NCBI RefSeq assembly: GCF_000165425.1
Contig: NW_001799650.1
Location: 255,183 to 319,182 of the forward strand
Reading direction: 5' to 3'
Length of the DNA stretch: 64,000 nt
Source: Paramecium tetraurelia
Taxonomy: Eukaryota > Ciliophora > Oligohymenophorea > Peniculida > Parameciidae
The translations under genes and the position numbers were made by a program. How positions within the stretch are numbered: position 1 is the stretch's first letter; each line of letters starts with the position of its first letter. The notes under the pieces are model-generated. The model was not told the origin of the DNA, made no database searches, and saw nothing but the letters and a program-made list of their open reading frames with translations. Of this stretch, positions 1-12,121 are shown piece after piece.

Positions 1-146
1 ATTAATTTGGAGTGCAGGAGGTCTATTTGAAGAATATGTTTTTTTGATCTTGCCCACATTTTCAAAACTGTCTAAAATTTGGAGAAAATTGAGATACCAT
101 CCAAAAGATCTCCTATCATATCCTTTTCATCTGGATCTTGATTCAT
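1..146 (-). CDS. N-terminal end of an unknown protein (cut by the window edge)
   Basis: The minus-strand frame opens at an ATG at 146 and runs off the left edge. It gives 48 residues starting MNQDPDEKDMIGDLLDGIS and contains one TAG read as Gln. No domain can be named from so little. It is divergent from the kinase gene that starts at 380, so the 233-nt AT-rich gap should hold both promoters. The start is the first ATG of the open frame. It could be the first exon of a longer gene. Confidence 0.5.
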
Positions 147-379
147 TTTTGGTTTTGAAAATGATTAAATATATAAATTAATAAATATTAAAGAGATAAG
201 TGGATAAGCAATGAAAAAACATTAACAAATAAATTTCAAGAGATATATAATTATTATATATTAATAATAATATCAAATAATCTTGGTTACATCATCTATC
301 GTATTTCCTGGCCAAAAATATCTTAGAAAATATAGAGAAAGATAAAATACTTACAAATTATTTATAAATATATTTAATT

Positions 380-1545
380 ATGGGTATGTGCTAAAATAAG
401 GAATTAGAATAAACTTCAAAACAACCAAATTTTAAAGCCAAATTTCCAGAAGCAGAAGAGTAAGATGACACAAATGAAGAAACTACACAATTACCAATTG
501 AAGGTGAAAGTGTTGCTTCCAATTAAAAGTTATCTATGCAAGATTTTGAACTAATAAAGGTCATTGGAAGAGGATCATTTGGAAAAGTGCTGCTAGTTAA
601 AAAGCTTGATGATCAACAACTATTAGCAGTAAAAATCTTGAGGAAAAACATGTTGTCTAAGAAAAAATATCAGGATCAGGCAATTTAGGAAAGGAACATT
701 ATGTCCTAGATAAATAGTCCCTTTTTTGTGAAACTGAGATATGCATTCTAAAGTCCTTCGCGTCTATACATGGTTATGGACTTTATGCAGGGAGGAGAAC
801 TCTTTCTTCATCTGAAAAAGAATGTTAGATTTCCTGAAGAATGGGTACAATTCTATGCTGCTGAAATTCTTGTGGCAATAGATTTACTCCATAAATCCAA
901 TATCATGTATAGAGATTTAAAACCAGAGAATATATTATTGGATAAGAGTGGACACATAGTTTTAACAGATTTTGGGTTATCGAAATTGGGTTTTGAGAAA
1001 AACGAAATGACTTACACATTTTGTGGAACACCTGAATATGTGGCCCCTGAGATTCTATATTGTAAAAATTCAATAAACTTAGTTAGAAAGGGGACACACA
1101 TTTACTGTTGACTTTTATAGTTATGGAGCACTGATTTATGAGATGCTTAGTGGTACTCCTCCACACTATTCGAAAAATAAAAAAGAGATGCTAAAAAATA
1201 GATGTGAAAAACCTCTTGAAATGAGATCTTGCTTTTCATTTTATGCAGCCTCCTTGTTAAAGGGATTATTAACCAAAGATGTATAAACTAAAAGTCTATG
1301 AGTAGCCAGGATTGAGACTAGGGTCTAATGGAATCAAGGAAATAAAAAAGCATAACTTTTTTAATGGAATTGATTGGAAATTAGTTGAGCAGCGTAAATT
1401 GTAACCGCCTATCATACCTAAGATATAATATGCTTAAGATCTATCTAATTTTGATGCACCTTACTTGTAATAACCTATAGTTGACACTCCAGAATCTAAA
1501 TTAAACGAAACCTTTGTAGGATTCACATATCATTAGCAAATGTGA
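380..1545 (+). CDS. AGC-family Ser/Thr protein kinase (S6K/AKT-like)
   Basis: A 371-residue kinase read with TAA/TAG as Gln. Two 25-nt introns (1062-1086 and 1281-1305) restore the frame. Visible motifs in order: Gly loop GRGSFGKV, VAIK-type lysine (LAVKILRK), the AGC-style catalytic loop YRDLKPEN, DFG, the activation loop TFCGTPEYVAPE with its phosphorylatable Thr, and VDFYSYG. The C-terminal tail ends with FVGFTY, which matches the hydrophobic motif of S6K/AKT kinases, so an upstream PDK1-type kinase probably acts on it. The N-terminus MGMC fits N-myristoylation plus palmitoylation and suggests membrane attachment (inference). No PH domain or cyclic-nucleotide domain is present, so the exact AGC subfamily is open. 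Confidence 0.93.
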
Positions 1546-1597
1546 TTAAAATCATATCAAAGTTGTTTATATTATAATATATTATACTTTATAATAT

Positions 1598-2089
1598 TCA
1601 ACCTTATTCCTAACCTACTTATAATTCTAATTCAGCAATTCTTCTTTGGAGACCCAGTAGTTATTGTTGAAGTGCAGTCTTCTCACCTTTCAAAGCAGTG
1701 ATTTATTGTTGCAATCTTGAATTCTCAGCCTTTTGATGAGCAAAATGTCTAATAAGTAGAGATGAGACATAATACCTTTTCATTTCCTCTTCAATTCTCA
1801 TGAGTTCATTTGTGAGTGTTTTTTTGACATCTTAAGTTTTCATACTCAAAACAGATTCTAAAGTGTCCTTTTCTGATTTGAGAATTTAGACTTCCTTCTT
1901 GTGGAAGTTCATCTCGTCTTAAATTCCTTTGATTGTTTCCTTTAATTGTATAAATCAACTTACCTCTAAACTCATAAGCTTACCCTTCAGAGATGCTGGG
2001 TTTTGGGATCCTGCAAAACTCTATCCAGTTTAGCCCATATCATTCTTGGACAATGTGTTTCCTGCAGCTGACTTAAATGCATTGCTCAT
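1598..2089 (-). CDS. Small coiled-coil protein
   Basis: A 146-residue protein made by splicing introns 1940-1963 (24 nt, ending AAG) and 1749-1775 (27 nt). Exon lengths sum to a multiple of three. The first 35 residues are Ser/Gly/Asn-rich. The rest is a continuous heptad-type coiled coil (for example LQQQITALKGEKTALQQQL) ending QVGQEQG before TGA. No enzyme domain is seen. Small coiled-coil proteins like this are common in ciliate basal bodies and cilia, but the sequence does not prove that role. It is convergent with the kinase gene, with 52 nt between the stops. Confidence 0.8.
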
Positions 2090-2170
2090 TACTAAACTTA
2101 TTAAATATATTTTATATATAAAATAAACAAATTGGCATACATGTACTTTACATAATTATAATATATTTTA

Positions 2171-2997
2171 TCACCAATCTTTATCAGCTTTCTCTGCTTC
2201 ACCTTAGTGTTCTTATTCTTCACCATCACCTTCTTATTTGACTTAGTTATCTGCAACACCTAATTAATCATTGGTAATTTCCTTGTGGTAGAACAAATCA
2301 ACCAAGACATCCCATTCTTCATCTATAATTATGGCTTATTTGAATTACCTTGTCTCAATTCTCCTCTTAAGATCTTGACTTCTCTGGCCAACAACCAATA
2401 GATCATAGAAATTGACTTTGTTTCTCTGTTTCCAACTGGAATTGGGATATCAACATATTATAAGGGGTTGTCTGAATTGCATAAAGCAATAACTGGAATG
2501 TTGACGTAAGATGCTTCAACGATGGCTTATTTATCCTAGGGAAATGTTAATTTATATATATACCAAATGTGGATCTGTGACAATCAATAATTATGGTTCT
2601 TGGAATTTTCCACTGGCACTGTTGGATTGATTTGTCAATGTACCTGGTGTCCATCTTGCTGATCTAGTTGAGCTAGCATGAGTATAGTGAGCGAATTTAA
2701 TGACTGCTCTTTGTCCAATTGGTCTTGATGAAACAACCTGAATTACTCATCATTTATAATACCATGACATCTTGAGGTTATTCAACTGCAGCAATAACTC
2801 TGGCAGCCAATTTGATGTGCTACCAGGTTTCCTCTAAATTGAGAATGTATGCACCATTATCGCTTCTGTGTGATACATATCTCTTCTAATCAAAATGGAG
2901 TTGCTTTGTTCCAATGTGGCACTAGAAGAAGTCATATACATAACATTTTTACTTATGAAGCAATCAATCTCTTAATGTCTTATTCTTTTCTGCTCAT
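2171..2997 (-). CDS. RPSA: 40S ribosomal protein SA / uS2 (S0)
   Basis: A 238-residue protein with four introns (2922-2952, 2738-2762, 2536-2563, 2323-2348). The frame carries the uS2 signatures: [32 protein letters not shown], a VTDP motif, [14 protein letters not shown], and the LAREV helix near the C-terminus. The protein ends in an acidic tail before the final DW, as in eukaryotic SA proteins. It is a structural component of the small ribosomal subunit in the cytoplasm. The start is the first ATG (MSRKEQDIK) before the conserved HIGT block. One intron ends CAG rather than TAG. Identification is firm. Confidence 0.96.
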
Positions 2998-4113
2998 GCA
3001 ATCAAATATAAATATCTATTTTTTTAAATATTTAACAAATCTCAATTATTTCTTAATCAATTATATCTAATAAGTTTTTGTGCATCCCAATGCTTATTCT
3101 TGACCCTTAAGAATGAAAATACTTCACACACAAAATAACAAAACAAATACCCAATACCTTTCTTAAAAATAATTTAAACAAATTTTAAATAAAATTAAAA
3201 AAAAATTGAAATATTTTTCATTTTCTCTTATTCTCTAGCCTTCCTAAAGAAGTAATGAAGTACGCAATTTAGAGGGATAACAATACATAAATTATAAAAA
3301 TATGTTTCGCTTTTAATAATCTTAAAATAGGGAAGAATTAGTCTGGATAATATTATAAATTGTTATTTTATGATTACATTTTTCTTGTTGAATGAGCAAA
3401 CCTTAATAGAACTTCATTGAATAATTTCAATCTCATCTATAATCATTTAATTTTGTATATAAATGTAGTTATGGGTTAAAGTTTACATTATTGATAAGAG
3501 ATTGGCAAGCTAAATGAAAAAATTGAAATGAAACACACTACAAATGATGGGAAAATTCTAGATCCCTCTCAGAAACTTCATAACTTTTGCAATTTGATCA
3601 TATGCATAGAAAGAATCATAAAGTTGAGATGTTAAAAATAGAATTCATTTATAATGATTCCTTTGTTATCTAACTTTACGCTGTCATATTGCAAGATTAT
3701 GAATTATTAACTTATTAGACTGAAGTAACTGAGCTTGTTTTGAAGGTACATAGAGTATAAAGTTGAGGAATCTATGTTAGTTAGTGTTTAGATTACATCC
3801 TTTTGTGAGGAATGCGTAACTTTATAAATATCATTATTAATTTTACTTCAGTCATACAACAATCCATTTCTTAATCTAATCCAATTATAACCAATAATTA
3901 GTGATAGTATAAATCCTAATTCAAATACTAGATTTATAGAAATATTTGTACAATATTGTTTTTTTTCTATTATTGAAAACTATATTATATTAAATTTTTG
4001 TACTAATCTGTTCTAACTAATTTTAGAGTAAAATATAAAATACAATCTTAAATTATTATATTTTATTCTATTTTTATAAAATTATTATTTTAAAAATAAA
4101 TTTAGTTTTATAT
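2998..4113. other. Unusually long gene-free spacer (1.1 kb)
   Basis: No convincing gene. An ATG at about 3470 opens a frame that meets TGA after seven codons and then stays open for about 70 codons, which is expected by chance when TGA is the only stop. The octamer ATAAAGTT or its complement occurs several times, and an 11-bp inverted repeat (3719-3729 and 3843-3853) is present. The flanking genes are both on the minus strand, so the promoter of RPSA should lie in the part near 2998. Confidence 0.5.
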
Positions 4114-5549
4114 TCAGATATTTTTAGAAAATGATTAATGCAGATAATGATTTGTATTTCTGAAGCTATACGCATCTTGATTCTTGCTATCTTCGCTTTT
4201 TTGTAAATTAGGTCCAAATATCATTTCATATTGAGCATCGTAGATATTGACTCTTTTGTCTGGACACATAAGGTATAAGTTAGCATAAATACACAGTAAT
4301 ATCACCTAAATATAATCGAAATTTTTGTTACTTTGATGCCAAGTAAGATGTATGAGATAATTACTTCATACATTTAGAGACCGTTTTCCAATTCAAAAAA
4401 GAGAACACTATTGGTTGTCCAAGGATTAGTGTAAATAATAAACCAAACAATATCAAAAATAATTGTCACAATAATCATAGCTGAGATTATTTTAAAGTGT
4501 AAGAGTGATTATAACTTATTATTATTCATATAGTAGAATAAACTATAAAATAATACTATTAACTATTATTAAAATAGTATTTTACATCTACAAACTGTGT
4601 CTTAAATAGGTTAGCAATTAGGACTAATACGAAGTAGATCAACGTAAAAGCCAATGCTAATTTAACCCAAAGTTATGCTTGAGTAGTATCATAAAATTGA
4701 AAATCATGGACCTGTTACACTGTGGATTGTTCAGTTACAAGATATTTCTCATTTGGTTAATTTTGATGTTTCTCATCAAATGGATAAAAGAGTTAGAGAA
4801 TGTCACTTTTATATTCGTTGATATCTTAGGCTAAGTCATCAATAACTTATTGATTTTCTTTGATTGACTCTTTGAAATATTTGGTCTAAAATTAACTATA
4901 AATAGTACTTATGAATGGATCCATTGAACTCTTAAGTTTAGAGTGGAATACAGAACGACACCATACTTATCTTTCAACTATAATGAAATATCATGAGGCT
5001 TTTGATCGTGAAATTCCTTTAAATTGAGTTTTGCTTATCCGCCAATTTCTTGCTTTTCTATCAACTCTTCATCCAATATCACAATATAGATTTCCTCGTC
5101 TCCTGTGCTAATATTGAATTCAAATTTTTCATTCCAAGCTGGTGCTTGTCTATTTGCTGGTTTGGTGGAGTACTTCTTATCATCACAACCCAAAATGATT
5201 GCCACTCTAGAATGTCCTGGGAATTGAATTGCAGCATCGAAAATGGTAATTCTGATTTTGCTTCCTTTGCATATTTTGTGAGAGTTATATTCCTCCACAT
5301 TTTGTAATTGCTACAAATGCAATTGGTCATCATCTAGTTTTAGTTATTTTTATGCAACTTGCTATTCCAAAATGGATAGTTTATTTTTTAATGATTATAA
5401 TGCTTCCATCAAAATTGAAATGAATCATTGATTGTAATTTATCCGTTGTCAGTTTTCTGCATCCTTGAGTAAAGTTATTCAAATAAAACTCGATCATACA
5501 TTTTATTTGATTGCTAATCCAAAAATCTAATTATAGTTTCTTTACTCAT
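4114..5549 (-). CDS. C2-domain protein with C-terminal membrane helices (apparent frameshift)
   Basis: Reading from ATG 5549 gives an EF-hand-like segment (KTDNGQITIND) and then the frame breaks at about 5425. A further ATG at 5409 continues in the next frame. After it come a coiled coil, a C2-like Ca2+/lipid-binding domain (VAIILGCDDKKYS, APAWNEKFEFNI), a linker and about four hydrophobic helices (for example LALAFTLIYFVLVLIANLF and MIIVTIIFDIVWFIIY). Introns at 4886-4908, about 4572-4594 and 4306-4331 are required. The exon total is one base short of a multiple of three, consistent with one missing base. The protein probably binds membranes in a Ca2+-dependent way. An alternative is that the true start is simply 5409. 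Confidence 0.75.
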
Positions 5550-5673
5550 CGGCTGTGAGTGATTTTGGGATAGCTTATTAAATACTTGTTACACTTAATG
5601 AATTATTTGAGCTTGATTCATTTAACTGTATTAAAATTATTAATAATTTTAACGAATAATAATATTAAAACTA

Positions 5674-8235
5674 ATGAGACCTCAATCTCCTAAGATGTTC
5701 CAAACCTAAACTATTGCTACAACTCGCGTCGTTAGTTCGCCAACCAGAGAATCACGCTAAGATTCGTGTGGTAGACTGGCCAAAGTCACAACCTGCCAAA
5801 CCAGGCCAAAGGCTATTGTTACTACTTCAACTAATAAGCCAGCTATTGAAACAAGAACAGTTGTTCTTTGCACTGACAAGAAATGCTAGGGACATGTAAA
5901 TTAAATTAAAATAAAACAAGGAAAATCTCATAGAACAATTAACCTAGGATAATAATAAATTAAATTAACGAATACATGAATTGGGACTTTAAATAGATAA
6001 GTACGACAGTGAACAATAGACCTGGATGAGCACTGCAATTGAAATTGAGAGTATGAGAAAATTGCTTGAAGAAACCTAAAAGAATCATCAACAAGAAGTC
6101 TCTTATCTCAATTCTGAAATTCTAAATTACAAGACTACCTGTCAATATTAAGAGGATAAAATTAAAACCCTTAATTCTTATATGAACTCAAAGCAACAAA
6201 TCGAAGAAGATTATTTGACACTATCCTAAGAAATGGAAAGATACAAATTCATAATTCAAGATAAAGTTGATCTATTACAACAGTAGGACTACAGGATTTA
6301 AGATTATGAGAAGCAGCTTTAAGTTGGTGAAAATGTAATTGAGGAACGAAATTAACAAATATCATTGTTGTTAGGAAAAATAAATTAATACGAACAAGAG
6401 TTTGTCACATAAAATGATATCATACACTAATTGAAATTGGAGATCTAGTAAAAGGACATCCAAAATCAACAACTATTATAATAGAAGGACTCTTTAATTT
6501 CTAATTACAGAGAAAATCTTGATCTTCTGGAACAAAGAGTTCAGTAGGATCAACTAATTGATAATGAAAAGAATGAAAAGTTAGTTGAATTGCATAATGA
6601 TAAAGAAAACTTAAATTCAGTGATAGCAGATTTACAATTGCAATTAACAAACCTCTAAGAATAAAATATTCATCTCAATGAATAAGTAACATTAAATGAT
6701 CAGGCAAATGTTCATCTCCTATCTTCAATTGAGGATCAGACAAAGAATTTTGAGTTATAATTGCAAAGCCAAGTAGATTAACATTAATAAAGAAATTAAG
6801 AAATATTGGATTTATAAACAGAATTATATTAAACTAAATTAGAAGTTGAGAAGAAAGACAATTTGATAATTTCTTTAAATGATCAAATCGACGATCTCAC
6901 TACTTAGATGAATGATAAAATAGAATTACTTCAATGGGATGTAACATAATAAATTGCATAAACAGTTTTGTATAATAATAAATAGTTGTAAAAGTATTTA
7001 ATTATTAATGAAGAACTCAAAATAGAATTAAACCAAAGAAAAACTAATGAAAAATCAGCTTAAAATGATTTGGAGAAGGAGATAGAAAATAAAAATTAAT
7101 TATTAGAATCCTTAAACTAATTAACAGCTTAAATTCAAGAATTAGAAAAATCATAAAACCTTTTAGAGAATGAAATATAGAAGAAATAGCAATAAATTGA
7201 AGATTAAAAATCTTAAAATGAAGAAGAGACTGAGAAGTTTTCTGATTTAGTGAATTCATTACAAAAATAAGTTGAGGAAGTCTTAGAAGAAAAATCAAAT
7301 TTAGAAAACTAATTAACCTAACTTGAAAATGAAAAATAAATGAAAATCCATTAACTAGAGGAGAGTTTATTAGAGTTCAAGTAGAATGAAGATAAGATTG
7401 TATAGGAAAAGTAATAATCATAGGAATAATTATTACTCTAATGTTTAGAAGTGCAGAGACTTTAAAATGAAAACAAATTATTAAAGGAGAAATTCTAATA
7501 ATAAGATGAGGAAATTGAAAAATTAAATCAAAAATCAACTTTGGAAAATGAAAATAAATTATTACTAACTAAGGAACAAGATTAATAAATTTGTGAATTT
7601 TAGGTCTAAATTAAAGATTTAAGCAATTAATGTGGAACACTTAAATCAGAATTAAAATAATAAGTAGAGCTAAGTGGAGAATTACAAAAGAAAATATCAT
7701 TTTACTAGGCCTAGATATCACATTTACAAGAAGTCGAATCATAATTGAGATACTTAAATGAATAAAATACTTAGCAATAGAAAAATCTATAAAAGGAATT
7801 AGATGTAAAGAATGAAACAGAAAATACACTGAAATATAAACTAGATACTTTGTTAGAGGATATTAAGGTTAAACAAATGCAATTAATAGAATTAGACAGG
7901 CAATTATAACTGGTAGAATAAACTAATTAGAAGTAATAAGTAAATCTTGAAGACAAAATTAACTATCTCCAAAATGAAGTAGAAATGTGGAAAGAAAAGT
8001 TCGTTATTTTGAATAGAGATTATCACAGAGTGTAAGAGGACTTGATGATGGTTTAAGCTGAATTTGATGCATTCAAAAGGCGAGGATTAGAGTTAAAGAA
8101 TATTAAGGTAGTTCATAAAATATATTATAGGAATCAACTTGTTTTGAAGTAAGAAAGTCCTCTTTATATAAAGAGAATATTGACATCAAAGGCAGTTAGA
8201 CATCAATAGGCAGACTGTTTAAAGAAAATATTTGA
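5674..8235 (+). CDS. Long coiled-coil protein (837 aa)
   Basis: Two introns (5896-5920 ending AAG, and 8108-8130) give an 837-residue protein. The first 70 residues are Ser/Thr/Arg-rich with several Cys. Everything after that, to about residue 800, is an almost unbroken Glu/Lys/Gln/Leu coiled coil. The last 30 residues (RKSSLYKENI and onward) are not coiled coil. There are two in-frame ATGs, 5674 and 5695, and I chose the first. Such proteins are typically scaffold parts of basal bodies, cilia or the cortex. No specific family is recognised. It converges on the D-I-x-G repeat gene at about 8.3 kb. Confidence 0.85.
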
Positions 8236-8324
8236 GTTGCAAAGATATATACTATATAACAATTTCTATAACTAAACTTATTCTAATTAACAATATATTT
8301 TGTAATAAAAACATACAACTTTTT

Positions 8325-9450
8325 TCAACCTTGAGCTAAAAATTGATCCATTTTTTATGCATTGGTAAACATTTAATTACTGGCATTCTTCGAGAATACA
8401 CTTTTTTGTTAGGTGGAGCTTAAATTATCTTATGATAGTACTATAATTCAGCATTCCCTGGCATTTAATAGGCTGGCATCAAGGGATTTGTATATCTTTT
8501 GCTTACAATTCCCTTTTTGAGTGATCCTGCTTGTACTCCTTCAATGTCTTAGACATTATTAGTCTGTCTGTAATCTTTTCTATCATTGGTTCTCAAGAAA
8601 TGTTAAGAATGAGAACCTGCTTGTGCACCAACAATGTCTTAGGTAGTTAATATGGAAGATGCAAATTTATTGATGGTTATAGGATGTAGTTATTTACTTT
8701 TACTGCCTTCAACAAAACCGATTTCAATTTTCTTGCTAAATTAAGAATTCTTAAATACCCATCTTCATCCCTGTGAGAATAGACTGGTTCAATCGGGTTT
8801 GTATTTCTTATGTATTTATGGAGCATATCATTATTGATATCTTTGACCTGGAAATTATTAATTCCATCTACTGATATGGTTTAGGATAGACTTATTACCT
8901 TTTTAAACATGTAATTATTTTGAATGTGAGCCTTCGATCTCAGGCAAAGGGATTGGTTATTTTTTCAATCTTGGATTATTCATTGATGGCTAAGCTCCTT
9001 CGATGTCATTGACATTATAGCTGTCTCTAATAAATTTGGTTTGATAAGGTTCTGCTTATTCAAAGGAAGGAATTTTGTAAGTTGGTTCGAGTGGATTAAT
9101 TGGTTATCGATTAGTCTAAAATTTACAGATTTATGGTCGAGTCCCTTTAATATCATCAATCATCAATTGATTATCTGACCTATTGGTATATCTTATTTAG
9201 GGTCTAGATTTGGTTCCAGGGATATCATCGTCTCTATTACAAAATTACTCTTTATTGATATATTGATAAGGCTTCAATTTGGGAGCAGCGCCATCAATAC
9301 CTTCAATAGACATGGTGGATTGTGCTCGATTATCATAAACAAAGTCTCTTTTTTAATTTTCTCACTTATTGATTGATTTATACTTATAGTGGATAAATTC
9401 ATTAGATCATTTCGATTTGGAAAAGGCCAATTGTAAGGATCTGATTGCAT
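8325..9450 (-). CDS. Protein with repeated D-I-x-G-[AVT] motifs
   Basis: About 340-350 residues. The motif D-I-x-G followed by A/T/V and a small residue recurs about eight times at irregular spacing (IDGAAPK, DIPGTKS, DIKGTRP, DIEGAQP, EIEGSHS, DIVGAQA, DIEGVQA), usually preceded by Asn/Asp and basic residues. Required introns include a 28-nt one ending CAG and a 23-nt GTA...TAG one. An N-terminal 23-nt intron ending GAG is also needed. The C-terminal end is uncertain: either a 35-nt intron starting GTTT or one missing A in a run of As gives the TGA at 8325-8327. I do not recognise the family. The motif spacing suggests a filament- or microtubule-binding repeat (inference only). Confidence 0.7.
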
Positions 9451-9661
9451 TAAGTTACAAGTCCAATATAAAAATTATTATATATAAGTGTTAGAATCAA
9501 TTATTCTTATTTTAATAAATGAACTTCAGATTAAGCACTCTTCTTAAAGAAGAAAGCAAATTTACATATAAATTCCAATGTAGGTGAATTGAATACATTG
9601 GACAAATATAAAAAGAAACTTAGATAAAGAAATGGATTTGTGGATATAATGTAATTATTAA

Positions 9662-10835
9662 TCAAATTCCTACTTTTGATTTAACATATGATTCGAAACT
9701 GGGTTAAGTGAGTAAACCTAAAGCCTACTTACTTATTTCAATTTCTTTGTTGTATTCAGACACAGTTCTATTGTACAAATCAGTTTCAGCAGCATAGTTA
9801 TCGTTTTCTGCTTGTAATTAGGCTTACATAGTGGCTCTATCATCCTTTCTTTATCCTACATAGACGATGGTTTCTCCTAATTTTTCTATTTATTATGTTT
9901 ATTTAGATACATTCATTAGCAGCTAATTCAGAGTTCTTGATCAAAACTGCTCTTTAGAATTCAGCAAATTCCTTTTCTAATTAGGCAACTCTCTCAGCAA
10001 ATTTAGTTTCAGCTGCGTTTTCATCAGCTGTCTCTTGATTAAGAGAATCAACAAATTAGACTCTCAATTCGTTGAAGATTTTAACAAGCTATAATCAAAA
10101 GAATATTATTACTTATTGAAGGGATCCTTAATCAGCGAAGTTTTATTCTGTTGCCAATTCAAGAAGTGCTCTAATGATTGGTGCAAATGAGGAATGGTTT
10201 TAGAATGATGATTAGATTCTATTCAGATTTGTTTACACTCTCTTGAATTAAACAAGGGATGGATTTGTAATTTATGACAATAATCCAAGGGATTCATCGG
10301 ACAGCACCAATAGCCTCGTTGATTTCAGCAATGTTGGATAAAAATTGCTCATGCTATTTCTTTCTGTTGACAGTTTCGCCATCAAGAACTCTTCTGTTTT
10401 CTTCAATATTGTTCTTCAATTATGCTAAGGCAGATTAAAATCTCTCTTTTTATGGGATAAGAACGTTGTCAATGAAATCTTCTCCGTTAAAGATGTCTAA
10501 TAAATGTTAGATACTATTCGAATACCTCTATCAGCATCTTAGATCTCTTATTCTAATCTAGTCACATCACGATTGTGCTCGTCTGTTCTTTTAGAATAGG
10601 CATGATGAATATCATCCAACTCTTCTTCTAATTAATCAATCAATTGACTAATAGCCTCTACCAATTCTGTCAGAGCTCCTCCACTGGACAATTCAACTTC
10701 AGCAAAGTCAACGATGAATGATGCCCATTAGGACTCCTTTAATTTCTCAAGTGCTTATGTCGTGGCAACATTATTGAGAGAAATCTCAACACTAAATACG
10801 CTCAAGATGAGACAAGCAATTAATGCACTTTTCAT
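9662..10835 (-). CDS. Trichocyst matrix protein (with a single-base frame break)
   Basis: About 364 residues. It starts with a signal peptide (MKSALIACLILSVFSV) and continues with long heptad-rich segments typical of the trichocyst matrix protein family, which are cleaved and crystallise inside the defensive secretory organelle. Recognisable blocks include LVEAISQLIDQLEEELDD, NPSLVQFKRVQTNLNR and KLGETIVYVGQRKDDRATM. Three introns (29, 24 and 25 nt) are needed. Near 10297-10302 the frame shifts: one extra base between EAIGAV and DESLG. The spliced length is one base over a multiple of three, which agrees. No GTA...AG intron explains it. It is either a pseudogene copy of a large family or an assembly error. 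Confidence 0.9.
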
Positions 10836-10950
10836 TATTTTATTTAATCAAAATTAAAAACGACTATCATTTGCTAAATTAAATTGTGTAAATTTTATAA
10901 ATTCTCTCTAACTTTATGATTATATTGAATATTTTCCTTAATCATTATTT

Positions 10951-11434
10951 TCAATTCCTCAACAATTTATGGCAATTCATATCTAATATGAACTCTACGT
11001 ATATTTTTCTATTTTTATTGTAATTTCCTTCTATTAAACTAAGAGTTCTCTGAACTTTTTGATTAATCCTTTCTTTTTTAATATCAACAATCTATCTAGT
11101 TATTAAATTTACACTTCTTTCCTTCTATTTCTAACTTTTCAACAAATAACTCGATCTACTCTTTTCAAATAAGGCAATCACTTTTTCTATCTTTTATTAC
11201 TTATACTTAATAAGCATTCTCTTCTTGTATTTGCTGTAATTACATACCGTAGCTTTAATTTAATACCATCTCTTTAAGTATTTCTCTCTTAAGTTTTTCA
11301 ATTAATTTAATTATTATATTCATTCTTTAAACTATTTTTTATTATCAACTTTCAATCAAAATGTTATTTGGGAGTAATTGCATTTAAAGAACATTGAAAT
11401 CCTGATTGTATTTAAAAATATCGCTTAAAGTCAT
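10951..11434 (-). CDS. Small coiled-coil protein, exon structure unresolved
   Basis: The 5' part (MTLSDIFKYNQDFNVLQMQL) and the 3' part (DIKKERINQKVQRTLSLI to LLRN before TGA 10951) both look coding on the minus strand but lie in different frames. The 5' part also contains an in-frame TGA that an 18-nt intron starting GTTGAT would remove. A second junction, near 11200, was not resolved. The sequence is Lys/Glu/Gln-rich and predicted coiled coil. It may be a functional gene with very short introns, or a decaying one. No family is recognised. Confidence 0.45.
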
Positions 11435-12121
11435 TTTATTTGGTAATTATATAATTAATTTATCTTATTATGTAATTCATCCTTCTAAAATTCAATTATT
11501 CTTTATTGGAAACATTAATTATTAAGGTGCAGCGCTACATTCATATCTTTACTTAACTAAATTAGATATTCTATTCATTTAACCTTTGGATTAAATAATT
11601 CTTCAGTTAATAAAAGAATCAAAAAAATAAAATAGCGTTAATTATAAAATATCAAAAAATAATAATAAAAGTTTCTTGGCCAATTATTCGCTATTTAACT
11701 ATTTTAGTTTTGTTCCTTAGCCTAATAAAGCCTAATTAAATCGGCTATACTATAGATCTAAAAAAATATTAATAGTTTTCATAAAGTAAAGAATATTGAA
11801 ATTGTAAGATAAATTAAGATCAATCAATTATTTTAATTCTACTAACTACAGATATAAATTTTCAATCCAACTTTATCTTTAGAGATTCATTATTAGCCTT
11901 AGTTTCAGTATAGATTCAATGATTTTAATCATCCAAATTATTCACTCGCCCTTATTATAAGAATTAAAATACTTAGATAAATGAGACTATGCAAGTAGTC
12001 TTAAACTCAACTTTAAGACAGAGTTGAGTTCCTTGATAGTTGTATATTTAATATTCAACCTAATTTTTCATTATTTGAATCAAATCATCCTCTTCTACCT
12101 TTTTTACAAAATTTTAATTTA
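11435..12121. other. AT-rich spacer between divergent genes
   Basis: No gene model. A minus-strand frame that continues upstream of 11434 looks partly coding but is broken by two TGA codons. At 12004-12030 there is a hairpin with a perfect 9-bp stem (AACTCAACT / AGTTGAGTT, 9-nt loop). The promoters of the two flanking divergent genes must lie here. Confidence 0.45.
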
